A stretch of 64,000 nt of DNA from Spodoptera frugiperda. Taxonomy: Eukaryota > Arthropoda > Insecta > Lepidoptera > Noctuidae. The notes under the pieces are model-generated. The model made no database searches. It was not told the DNA's origin and saw nothing but the letters and a program-made list of their open reading frames with translations. The position numbers and the translations under genes were made by a program. Positions 1 through 12,100 of the stretch are shown here, piece by piece. Every line of letters begins with the position of its first letter. Position 1 is the stretch's first letter. The stretch lies in assembly GCF_023101765.2 (NCBI RefSeq), contig NC_064226.1, positions 4,456,001 to 4,520,000 on the forward strand, written 5' to 3'.

Positions 1-1157
1 CAAAGCTTATCTTGATTCATTAAATTTTTTCTCTTTCCCTTTATGTCCATTGTCAGTTGGCCTGATTGTGGCGCGATGGTCTTTTGTTGCTTATATGTGA
101 CCCAGATAGATTTTAGTCGTAATCGATTGTCAAATACAATACAAAAGGCAAACAGTGGAATTTATTCACAACAATGTAGACCAAATATGACGCAGTGCAA
201 CGCTTCGAAGCTAAAATGAGTCAGTCATCAAAGTTTCAGAGGTATAATTAGTCACGGATCCTCATGAAAAATATTACGAACATTTGTGTAGGCGATACCT
301 ATAAAGCTTTGTCTGAATTCCTTCACAAGATTTTTTTGTTGTTTTCAGGACGTCTTCTGGAGCACAGGTCGTCGAACTGCAAAGCCGACAGTAAGTGCTT
401 AACGTCGCTTGTAAGGATTCTACGGAAATACGATTTTAGACGCGAGCCGCCTGAGCGGGATAGAAAGAGTATTATTATATGTAAGTATATGACTCTGTAC
501 GTCAGTATGTACGATTTCAATGCCATTAACTTTTGTATGTTCTACATTTCCACGATATGTCTTCTATGTAATACAAAGGCACATAAACATGTCTGATTTC
601 AAACAATTGAAGCATCTCTGACTTCTCCGAGTGTAATTATTTCGTTTATGAGTTCTGGATTTATACGAAATGTTTTCGTTTACGCGTGTAGCCAACGTTT
701 CCCAATATATTTAAGTAAAACCTTTCATTATTATGAACACGGTTTCATGAATACATTGTAGAATAAATATGTCGTGTTAGTTTATCGATACAAGAATAGA
801 ACTAGATGTGTCGTGGCCCAGTTTCGTATGACCAAACTGGCCGTGTTGGACTCACGGCCGTCTCGGTCCCGAATCTTTGATCTGACCGGTGTCGTCTCCG
901 GCAGTATGGGCCATCAATCTGATACTTATTCCTCGGCCGGCTGCCGGGAACGATTAATTACTCCCCTCCCGTAGCGACCTCAGTTCCTGGGACACTTATT
1001 TTTGGACAAAACACGTGCGCGTTTGTGCCAACGGTAATTTTTATGACCGACGTGTCTTTCGATGACCCGTGTAGCAGCCATGTTTAATTAAGTTATGCGT
1101 CATTAGTGAGTTTGATTGTATTCAAGTTATGTTCCACCAAGACAGTTTTATTCGGTT
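1..1157. repeat. Left copy of a 1157 bp near-identical duplication
   Basis: These bases reappear at 7970-9126 with a constant offset of 7969 and no length change. I noticed only six substitutions, at 70, 237, 238, 322, 787 and 1023. The match stops at 1157, five bases before the N run. No recognisable gene or transposon end lies inside; the short open frames show no family resemblance. Such identity next to a gap is typical of two haplotypes of one locus placed in tandem by an assembler, but a recent real duplication is possible. Confidence 0.9.
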
Positions 1158-1162
1158 CATTC

Positions 1163-1262
1163 NNNNNNNNNNNNNNNNNNNNNNNNNNNNNNNNNNNNNN
1201 NNNNNNNNNNNNNNNNNNNNNNNNNNNNNNNNNNNNNNNNNNNNNNNNNNNNNNNNNNNNNN
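1163..1262. other. Assembly gap, 100 N
   Basis: There are exactly 100 N characters, the conventional placeholder for a scaffold join of unknown size. Open frames spanning it are artefacts. Confidence 0.99.
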
Positions 1263-3036
1263 GCATTGAACAAGGTTGTTAATCAGATTCACCTGAAAGG
1301 TGCTTAGATCGGCCGGCGACTGCCTATAATTCAATACATTAAAAATACATGGACTAGTAATTGAATTAGTCTAACTATCCCTAAAAATAATTATATTATA
1401 TGCCTACACTTATAGTCCTTACGAAGTACTAAGATGTAAGTACCCTAAACCGCTTTGGAGAACAAAACTAAAAGTAATTAATAGTTTAATATTACAAGGG
1501 CGCATAGATCGTGTACAAAATATATTGACGTTTCTTCACTGAGACAATAATAAGTAGATTACATAAAATTATACTAATTACTTAACCCTTTATTGCTCTC
1601 CCTCACTCTTAAGCTAATTCAAGTCCATTTTAGGACTATTGAGCAACATGGACACGTTAATACAGAACTAGGAAACCTAAGTAATTATCTATGGCGTCTT
1701 ATAACCAACACATCGACTAATATTAGCTTCATTTTGAATGAAGCAGACCATGAGAGTCTCCATGTCTTATGTTCGAATACTCAAACGCCACTCAATTTGA
1801 AGACGCTCTCGAAAATATTTCTATCTGCGTATAAAATTGACAGAGATAGTGTTTCAGTATTCGGTCGTTAGTGTTTTGTAAAAGCTGATTTCTCTTTTCC
1901 CGTCCTTATTTTATTGCCTACATTTTTACAGGTAAGCTTTAGGCCAAGGTAGATGGTAATCCGATCAAAACTTATTTGATTGAGAAATTGGTTTCGTTCT
2001 TAGTCGTCCAATAGATTGATAGCTTGATTATTTTATATATTTATAACGTCTTATTTAAGTAAATAGCTAAGTATAGTGGAAATAATGGACAGGAAATACA
2101 CAAAGTATGTGTGAGGATAAAATTAGAAGAATTTTAAATGGTACTCGTTTATAAGCAGACTGTCAGACAGTTAATGTGTTTGCACAAATGTTTATCGATA
2201 AAATAGATGCCAAATATATGAGGTTATAACGAATCGATGATTAATATTTTGTACCAACTTATAGATCCACTCATGCGCAGCATCTTCAGTTTCCATAAAT
2301 AACTGCTGCGCGAGCGACAAGCGAATTAGACTTGAGACTTTATTCAACCGAAGGTAATGAATATTTTCTTTTAAATAATGAAGATAAATCTATCTATTTA
2401 TTGTCATTTAACAGCTATGCGCTTTTAAATGTTATTTTCATCTATAAATTAATTAAATAGATCATTTGAATAAGAAGGGTCTACTATGAAAATATATCTA
2501 TCGTCTATATGTAGGTACGTATAAAAATATGTGATGTTAGGAAGTTGTATGAATGAGGCAAGAATATTTCAACATAGCTTTGTATATGTTTGTATCTTAG
2601 GTATAATTGTATTGGTGTGTTATATTCTACATACTATTTAAGTACATATGTATCGCTACATAGTTTCACCACCGACAGGTTAAGTACCGAGGTCTTAATT
2701 CTAAATAAAAAGCTCTTAGCCTTTGGTCATTCTTTAACATTTTTTGGTTTATGGATTCAACTAGATTCTAGACGTATAGTCTATCTATATTTGGCCTTTC
2801 TTCCATCAAAGTGTAATACAATTGTCTAATGACATGGTTTGCTGTCGTCCTTAGCTACCGTCTGTTGGGACGCCGATGGCTATCAGCTGTCTTACGTCCT
2901 TCCATTCCACATTCAGACCTAGAGTACCTCGAATGCATTACTGGTGATACTCGTAGACATTGTTTCTTTAAAACTCAGATCTGTATACTAACATTTGGCG
3001 TGTCATCAGTAATGTACCCGAGCTGTATGAGCGCTC
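1263..3036. other. Flank 3' of Rbm24, no gene recognised
   Basis: This AT-rich DNA lies downstream of the Rbm24 stop codon on the minus strand and probably holds the 3' UTR. Candidate minus-strand polyadenylation signals (TTTATT on the plus strand) occur near 2397 and 1588, but I cannot say which is used. Open frames here are short and unfamiliar. Confidence 0.5.
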
Positions 3037-3168
3037 CTACTGCATCCTGGCTTCTTGTAGCTGCGGGGGTATGGCAGTGGCGGCAGGAGGGGGCCTGCAT
3101 GCCTCCTCCTGGCAGCGTGTAGTAGGGGGACACGTAGCCAGCGCCGCTAGCCGCTGCCGCTGCTGCTG
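3037..3168 (-). CDS. Rbm24: Rbm24 last coding exon, with apparent +1 frameshift
   Basis: The acceptor AATTTCAG is followed by GCA/GCG codons (phase 1 in). The frame reads seven Ala, then SGAGYVSPYYTLPGGGMQ. In the genomic frame it then changes to a Cys/His-rich stretch and stops only at 2975-2977. Removing one base of the G5 run at 3089-3093 gives PPAATAIPPQLQEARMQ and a TAG at 3037-3039. That ending resembles the conserved family C-terminus, so I take the shifted reading as the true product and the extra base as an error or a rare mutation. Confidence 0.8.
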   Translation of the reverse strand, partial: QQQRQRLAALATCPPTTRCQEEACRPPPAATAIPPQLQEARMQ

Positions 3169-6100
3169 CTGAAATTAATATTATTTCTACTTTAAAAGTT
3201 GATCTTTCAAGCTAGCTTTAGTGTCAGCATTAGAGAGCATGATCCCCAGTCTAGCTAGGTACTTGTACCGGAAGCAAAACTGTATGAAAGAATTTACGAA
3301 AGCATGTAAGTACGTATAGTGTATGAGCTGTGGTATGGGTACTAATGTTCTAACAGAGTTGAGAAATATGAATATAGTATATATAGTTTAAGCTTATTGT
3401 ACATTCAGTAATATTGAAAATATTCCAAGAATCTATTTTACAGTGTATCCAATAAAGCACGAGAGAGAGAGAAACACTGACCAGCGGCTGTAGCGTAGGG
3501 GTCGAATCCGGCCGCAGCGTACTGTTGCTGGTACGCGGCCGCGCCCTGCGCCGCGGCAGCCTGGTACTCGTACAGGTGGTTGGCGGCAGCCACTGCAGCC
3601 GCGTGCTGCAGCTGCGGCAGCTGCACCAGCCCGCCCGCGCCCGTGCCCACGCTAGCTCCCACCCCGCTCATCGCATTCATGTACTGCGGCGTGCTGTACA
3701 TGTACCCCGGCGACAACCTGCCAATTTACAACAAACTTATATACAACATCTTCATGTCACCAAAGACGTCAAACCTTCAGAAACTGGACATTTGACGCCC
3801 TCTGTCACCCGCGATGTCCCCTCAGTCGGCTCCTCAAGTCCTCGTGAGGAGACATCGAAACATTATTATTTGTCAAAACGGTCACACTACCTAGCCCCAG
3901 CAGGCTCGAGAGGCACGAGCATCTAATCATGTTATGTTAGTAGACATCGATAAACTGTTATATTATGTAAGCCACTGCGGACCGCCGTGCGTCATTGCCA
4001 GGGAACTTTCAGAAAATGTAATAAAAATATACAACAGACGGCACTCCGCCTCGACAGAAATATCCAGACCACTCGGTATCTCGTCTAGTTATCGTGACAT
4101 CGTCGTGAGCATTCGGGAAATTTTGGTTTTTAATAGCAGCCTATTTGATGCGGAATTTTGTGAAGAAAAAGAAAGAATCTCAAAAAGAAACAAAATTTAT
4201 GTTTCGAGTCAGTAACCGAGTAAAAATAAATAAAAATGGCTGCATTAAAAAATTTGGTATCATGACGTACTTCACTGCGTGCATAAATCATGTGACTTTT
4301 AAATATTACTAATGATATTCCGCCAGTTTGTATAAACATAGTAGGTACCTCGTACCTATGCATGTATTTTCATAAAAATTATGAAAAACGAATCCGATGG
4401 TTTACAAGGGTCCTTGTATCATAAAGCATTATAATGAACTGACACAAAATGACATGAATAAAAAACTGCTAATTCTGCTTAATTTGCTTGTGAAGGCAGC
4501 CAAGTTTGTTCAAGAGGATCTCGAACTGGCTTCGAGCAAAGTCAGCGGTTTTCGAGGGCTCTTCATCTTCACTATTAAGCATCAGACCACTTCCCGGTGC
4601 AATTATCCATCTTTTTCTACCACTATGAGATGTGATAGAGACAGGCTGAGTGTTGTTTGTTCTATTTCAATCGAATTAGTGTGGTACAGGGATCCGAGGT
4701 AATACGCATGCGTGGTCCACGCCCGCATCCACGCCCCGCCCGCGATATCACGCCCACCTGTGGTCTACTGCTGTACCGGTGCCGATAAATACCTACTTGA
4801 GATCAGTACGCGAGGAAAGGTCCAAGACAGACCATGTCACTTGTGGAATACTAAAGGGTCTCCTACAATCGCTACTGGCAATCATTTTACGTCACGATTC
4901 TTCCTTACAACTTCACCGCTCGATACCCAAGTTAATTTAATTGACTAAGTACTTCGAAGAGATAGAAATAATAGTAGTAGGTGAAAACAAACAGCATTAT
5001 TAAAACTGGCATATATATACTCACACAAGCCGAGCTGACACATCTACTAAAATACAAAACACAACCACATACTAAGTCTGATAGCTAATCAAGGATGTAG
5101 AGGAGTTTCTGTTAAACGTCACTTTCAACGGTTCTCAGAGAAAGTATAAGTACGATAATTACATAAATTACATGCAATAAGTAATCGCAAGAGTACATTA
5201 AACTAAGCTCAACGGGTATGTACCTAATTGCAGGTATACATGTACAGGTATTATCTGGAACATCTATTTATAAAATAATTTGCCTACAACATTAAACAAA
5301 TTACACTAATTGCCTACATCGATACATAGATATGGTTAGATAACGTACAGTTTATTTCAGGCCAATACTTTAACTATAATTTAAAATCCATTCGTCTACG
5401 CATAGACTATACATAGGTGACCTGGCATTTTAAATAATTTTGTGATATACAATAGTGAGAAGCATATCAAATAACGAGGTTCGGTCTCCGAAATGTCGCA
5501 GTAATACCATCAATGATTGGAAACCAAAAAAGCGTTAATTCGATTGAAGCTTTCACTTGATTATATTCCATTAAAACAAGAGTGTCACTGAATAATATAT
5601 GGACAGTTGTGTTGGCGTGGTGGCCCTGGGTGAGCATCGATCGAGCTCACGTCAATATGTAATTAGCTGGACTGTATGTGGCCGAGGCAGGTTAGACAGC
5701 ACGGCGGCTCCGCTGCGCCGGCGGCGGCGGGCCCGGGCGGCCGGCGGCGCCGAGAGCGCGCTCACACCTACGCACACACAGCGCGCCCTCGACGCCCGCC
5801 GCCGCTCTACCACAATTACTTAGTAAGTGTATTAAACGAAATCCACCACCAACAAAACTCAATTCAAATCAACAAAATCTTACACGAACACGGCATAAAA
5901 CATAAAAGTAAGAAAACATTGAGTGTCGAGAACGATGCTTAAAGTGTGACGGCGGTGGGCGGCGCCCGCGCGCGACCACGTCGCCGCCGGCGCCGCCCAT
6001 GCTCCGATATAGCTTTATAAAACGTAAACATTAAAAAAACCCAATCGACTAATTCACACCCAAAACGAAAAAAAATCCACTCTCACGCTCACGCTTGCCA

Positions 6101-9100
6101 TAGATACCTATGTGAAAATGTTTGATAATTTAGTCTAGGTGTGGTCCGCCGGCCGCCGCGCCGCTAGCCGTCCGGAGACGCCGCTCGCCTCATCTACCGA
6201 GACAAAAGTCAGAATACTGTACTCATACCGCTAGGCGATGTAACCTGGACCTCAGCTACAAGCTTACTTCGGACTTGGGAGGAGTTCTAACCGCGGAAAC
6301 TTGTTCATGTAGAAACCCCCGATTTGATGAAAGTAGCCCTAAATACATTAAGTAGGTACGTGTTTTTGTAATGGGGAAGTTAATCAAACAGGTAGGTAGT
6401 TCACAAGTTCCATGACATCGAATGTTAAAGTTATTCCCAGACATTACGAACACACGTACATGATCGTAGTTCTACTTATAACGTTGGTTGATGGCATTTA
6501 TCTTGTATTCTCTCAACATATTGAGCTTGTCCGTGTCTAAGTAAGAGTAAACATTCTACGTCTGATTTTTGTCTCGTGAGATGTATTCAGAGCGGCATGC
6601 GGCGCCGCTAGTGCTGGCAAATGTCGAAGTGTTGAACCACTGAACATTGATACATGATACAGATATATTGCAGCGCTAACCAGAAAGGGTACTTACCCAT
6701 ATGGCGAAGGCAGCACTGTTTGGTACCCGGCGCGGACTCCCGCTGCAGCTGCAGCAGCCAAGCCGAAACCTGGAAAGAACATAACTTTATTACTACGATG
6801 TCACGCGACATACAGTAATAGAAATCCAAATAAAAAGGAAGCTAGAGCGAGACATGTCATAAAACATAGGCACCTTTAATGCTACATCATTACTCTTTCA
6901 TCATCAACATTCGTAAAGATGTTATTTTCGGTCTCACTTAGCGGAAGTGGCTAGAGAGAAGTCAAACTGAAATATATTCCGAAGAGATTGGACCACATCC
7001 AAATGACACGAGAGTCAACTTAGCGCAGGGAACGTCACTGTTAATTTCTTTTTATTGCATTGTTAAGTCGCGCGAGGCGGCGTCTATTTTGGTCGCTCGC
7101 CGCCCGCCCGGGCACCGGCGTCCATGGACATACCTCTTGACAAGAAGACGACAAACACTCGCTATAAATGGCTTTCGAACTTTGGCACCAGACGACGTTC
7201 GATACCAAAACGTTCGCAAAGGCATCTACCTAAATAAATGGCGGCAGCCAAGTTGACGACACTTCCCGGGTGTCGAAGTACCTAGAGCTGCACGTGCCTC
7301 ATCGGAGAGCGAGCGATTTCAAAATCTAAACGATAACATGTCATATTTAGGAAATGGACAATCACATGTAATTGTAGTTGATTCATAATCTCTGATTAAT
7401 GGTTAATATTCAGAAGAGCGTAACCTCTGCCGGCCTGTAAATAAGTTTGCTATTGTGTGGCGAAATTTCACCGGTGATTACAGTGGATCACATCCGCAGA
7501 CTCCGGATGGTGTTGCGGTTCGTTTGCTATGGGAGTAGATGTTATGACCTTGCTACTTTCAATTCTGATCGTTGTGTTAATGTTCTGTCACCCTACAGTT
7601 ATTATGAAACTCGATTTAATGGATAGCTAGCTCATTAGCATTAAAGAGAACTGGCCGAGGCTAGCAGTCAGTAAAAAAGTAATGTCTAATGTAATTGTAT
7701 GGCACGTAGTACATAATCTAAATCTAGCAGATAATCATAACAGAAGTAACTAATTAATCACCACGGTAACTGAAGTTCAATCGACATTGAGCAAGCGTGG
7801 TGACTAACCAAACCTTCGAACAATACATGTAGTTTATGAAACCAGTGGCCGGCTCTGAAGCCCAGGAGTACAGCGTGGTCGCGTGCCGTACAATGCGCGT
7901 GATGTGCCACCGCATTTGTTCGATCGATGCGATGCCATTTGACGGCCGAGGTCGAACCACTGTCCACCACAAAGCTTATCTTGATTCATTAAATTTTTTC
8001 TCTTTCCCTTTATGTCCATTGTCAGTTGGCCTGATTGTAGCGCGATGGTCTTTTGTTGCTTATATGTGACCCAGATAGATTTTAGTCGTAATCGATTGTC
8101 AAATACAATACAAAAGGCAAACAGTGGAATTTATTCACAACAATGTAGACCAAATATGACGCAGTGCAACGCTTCGAAGCTAAAATGAGTCAGTCATCAA
8201 AGTTTTTGAGGTATAATTAGTCACGGATCCTCATGAAAAATATTACGAACATTTGTGTAGGCGATACCTATAAAGCTTTGTCTGAATTCCTGCACAAGAT
8301 TTTTTTGTTGTTTTCAGGACGTCTTCTGGAGCACAGGTCGTCGAACTGCAAAGCCGACAGTAAGTGCTTAACGTCGCTTGTAAGGATTCTACGGAAATAC
8401 GATTTTAGACGCGAGCCGCCTGAGCGGGATAGAAAGAGTATTATTATATGTAAGTATATGACTCTGTACGTCAGTATGTACGATTTCAATGCCATTAACT
8501 TTTGTATGTTCTACATTTCCACGATATGTCTTCTATGTAATACAAAGGCACATAAACATGTCTGATTTCAAACAATTGAAGCATCTCTGACTTCTCCGAG
8601 TGTAATTATTTCGTTTATGAGTTCTGGATTTATACGAAATGTTTTCGTTTACGCGTGTAGCCAACGTTTCCCAATATATTTAAGTAAAACCTTTCATTAT
8701 TATGAACACGGTTTCATGAATACATTGTAGAATAAATATGTCGTGTTAGTTTATCGGTACAAGAATAGAACTAGATGTGTCGTGGCCCAGTTTCGTATGA
8801 CCAAACTGGCCGTGTTGGACTCACGGCCGTCTCGGTCCCGAATCTTTGATCTGACCGGTGTCGTCTCCGGCAGTATGGGCCATCAATCTGATACTTATTC
8901 CTCGGCCGGCTGCCGGGAACGATTAATTACTCCCCTCCCGTAGCGACCTCAGTTCCTGGGACACTTATTTTTGGACAAAACACGTGCGCGTATGTGCCAA
9001 CGGTAATTTTTATGACCGACGTGTCTTTCGATGACCCGTGTAGCAGCCATGTTTAATTAAGTTATGCGTCATTAGTGAGTTTGATTGTATTCAAGTTATG

Positions 9101-12100
9101 TTCCACCAAGACAGTTTTATTCGGTTGGTTCTGAATTCAGTCTCTTGGTATAATGTTTTAAAGGCTATCTTACAGATTTGAGGTTGGGCGTCATGCTTTG
9201 TAGGTCCCGACAAAAGATAAGCTGGCGAAGAAAGATGAGGTTCTGGCGCGATGCCAAAACTGGTGTCGCGGCAGAGCCGGCCGCGACGACGTTCCCAAAA
9301 CTGCGTATATTTAGACAAAATAAAGAGCGCGCCGAAGACAAAACGAGACGCAACTCTGTTTTATAAATAACCACGTCGTTCGCCGGACGGACTCAGCCTC
9401 GCCCGACCAACCTCTGCACGCCAGCTGTTGTACATAAATAATAATTAAGACACGAAGAAAGCTCCACGTCCATCTTTTGAGGATCATCAGATCACGATGA
9501 AAAATTTACAGTATCTAGTGCCTGAATGAAAACAATTTTAATTGAATTGTAAATGGTTTAAACTGTGTAATCTAGTAGGCGGGAGGATTATCGGAGGATC
9601 GAAGGGCTTCGTGCGGAAGTCGCGGACGGGGATCGTGTTTCAGATGGTGACAAAGGGAACGGAACTACTACAGTGAAGTGTTCCTGTGTGTACCGGGGTC
9701 ACTGCTCGATGCTAGAAGTGTAAGCTGTTTTATGCCAGCTACCTACGCTCATAGCACCGCACGGTTTCCCCCAGCGCACGAATATAACATTAGAAATATG
9801 TATAATTTTAGATAAATTGTCGAGAACGTCTATCATAGATGTGATATAGAGATTAATGGCGATAGATTGTGTATAAAAGTTGCGATTTTTTTATGTGAAC
9901 GTGCTAATTAGTGAAGATTTTCGGGACACATGCCATACATCCGCATAATACGGAAGACGCTGTTATTCAGTTGGACCGCGTTCAACAACTTCGAGGTTAT
10001 TACTGTGGCGACGTCGCAAATTAATTTATCTATGCTCACTAAATCTGGTTCACTTAGACATCCCGAATATCTGAATACTGGGTTCTAAATGCTTCAGTGA
10101 GTCGCAGCACGGCAGTCATCAATTTTAAGTTGACAGTCTCTACGTAGTTGCAATAAGAACTATTTTCGCCTGCCACTAATTCTATTTATCCTACATTTTA
10201 TGATTGTGTAAAGTCTAGATTAAAATAGTTAAAATATTTAGACGATAATAAACACGTATATTGATGTTCCAAAAGCATTGACCTGATTTTTATATACGGT
10301 TTAGTGAATTACTAGAATTAGCCCCCAATCGAATTATGTTGGTAACTAATTTCATTCTGAGAAATAAGACTAGGGCTGCTACGTTACTGAAACTTGGTTG
10401 AATGCAAGAATAAACCTAACGGCTTTGATATAAAGTTTCATTTTATGTAAAAGTTTAAAATGATATTGTAAACTGAAGAATTCTTGTTTGACTAGTAGTT
10501 TCAACGTTAGGAATAGAAAATTGTAGTAAAATCAAGGTCTGGGAAGAAATCATGGGACTTAACAATGGTTGTAAAACTAAGAAACAGTGTTCACGTTAGG
10601 TATGAGCAGAACTAGTAATGGCCGTTTTCACCATGGCTTCTATCTAACCTAAACTAATAAATACAATTGACGGGACTGTTTGTAATATTGAGATAACCAC
10701 TTTTTACTACATACCTCGCTTTTAAGTATTATTTAGCTAAAATCTATTTGTTATGAGCTAATTTTCTCTGTCTAAATGATTTTCTAATGTTTGATTTTTA
10801 TGTCTAATATTTTTGTGTCTGTCCATCTATTTGTTCTGGCTAATCTCTAAAATGGCTTCACCGATTTTGACGGCACTGTTATTGACAGGTAGGTGATAGT
10901 AGTAGTAGTAGGTGAACTTAGGTTTATTTTATTTGTAATCCACACGAGCGAAGCCGTAAGCATCAGCTGGTTTAAAATAAGACAAAATCCAAATAAAACT
11001 TCCTTTCTTTCATCCTCCTATCTGAACACGTATTAACCTGCGTCTCACACGAAATCACATCAAAGCGACAAAGGCACTATAATGGCACGATAATGACCAG
11101 TTTCCGTTGCAATAAAACAATGATAGTAGCTATTGGTGTGGAAGAGATCGTATCAGAGTCCACGCTACACCACTGGCCGGCCATTACTACAGTACAAACA
11201 ATTATAACATTTATAACCAATGCTGTTGCTATCGATTTGTGGTCGCATTTCAGATATATAGTAGATATAAAACTAGAATAGACTAAAATATATATCATAT
11301 TAATATGCCTGTAATAATAGTGTTTGGAAGGCTTTTTAATGTTATGTCCAATAGCATAAGAATGGTAGTGTAGCAGCTACGGTAACTGCTACAGTACATA
11401 CTGCTACGCCGTAGCCTGTAACATGCAACACTAGAGTTGGTAGAAGATATTATTATGACTAGAACTGTTCCATCCAAATTTAGCTTTAACATATTACAAC
11501 TCTGACGTATTTCTCAAAAACTTTTCTGTGTAAAGTACTTAATCCTCGAATCTTATAAAAACTTCTAAAAGTAAACTGATAGAAAATGCCTAAGTCATTA
11601 AATCCGTCTCTATATAAATGTACCTTAATTAGGTGAGCATAAAGAAATAAAATAAACACGCTCGCTTATCAACTTGTACCAGCAGTTAACTTGGTGAAAA
11701 CTAAACGGCCTCATCACACTTGCGTCTAAAATTAACATAGAAACGGCGCATAAAAATCGTTTAATTAAATGGAGCTCGCTTACTCGCTTACTCGCTTTAC
11801 TATCGATTGTAGGAGCGGCGCGTGCGAACCCATCGGTGCATTCATCGCCTAAATCCCAAAGACAAAATAAAAATAGTCGGTAGGGTGTGTTACCCTGTTG
11901 CCCACTGTGGGGGGCTTGGGCACATGCATAAGTAATGCACGAGTGAAGGGCGGCCGGCGCACGCGATCCGCCTGCAACGCCAAACACAGCGACAACCCCT
12001 TCCAACACCGCAAAGGGCCAAGCCATACATTAATCAATGACTTACATACATGCTCACCGCTAATAGTATGTTACCACAATTACTCAAGATTGTCTTCAGA

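Noticed and set aside
264..596. 110-codon frame repeated at 8233-8565
   Set aside because: It occurs twice only because of the 1157 bp duplication; no family resemblance, and its composition is not protein-like.
1116..1334. Open frames across the N gap
   Set aside because: They are made of N characters and cannot be judged.
2829..3122. 97-codon plus-strand frame
   Set aside because: It lies opposite the Rbm24 last exon and is a shadow of its GC-rich codons.
3525..3926. 133-codon plus-strand frame rich in His, Arg and Ala
   Set aside because: It is antisense to Rbm24 exon 4 and runs into the intron.
5599..5942. Arg-rich frames over the GC-rich block
   Set aside because: Overlapping frames all stay open because of GC content; no homology seen.
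11625..12026. 133-codon minus-strand frame
   Set aside because: GTG/ATG start uncertain, no motif, in an intron.
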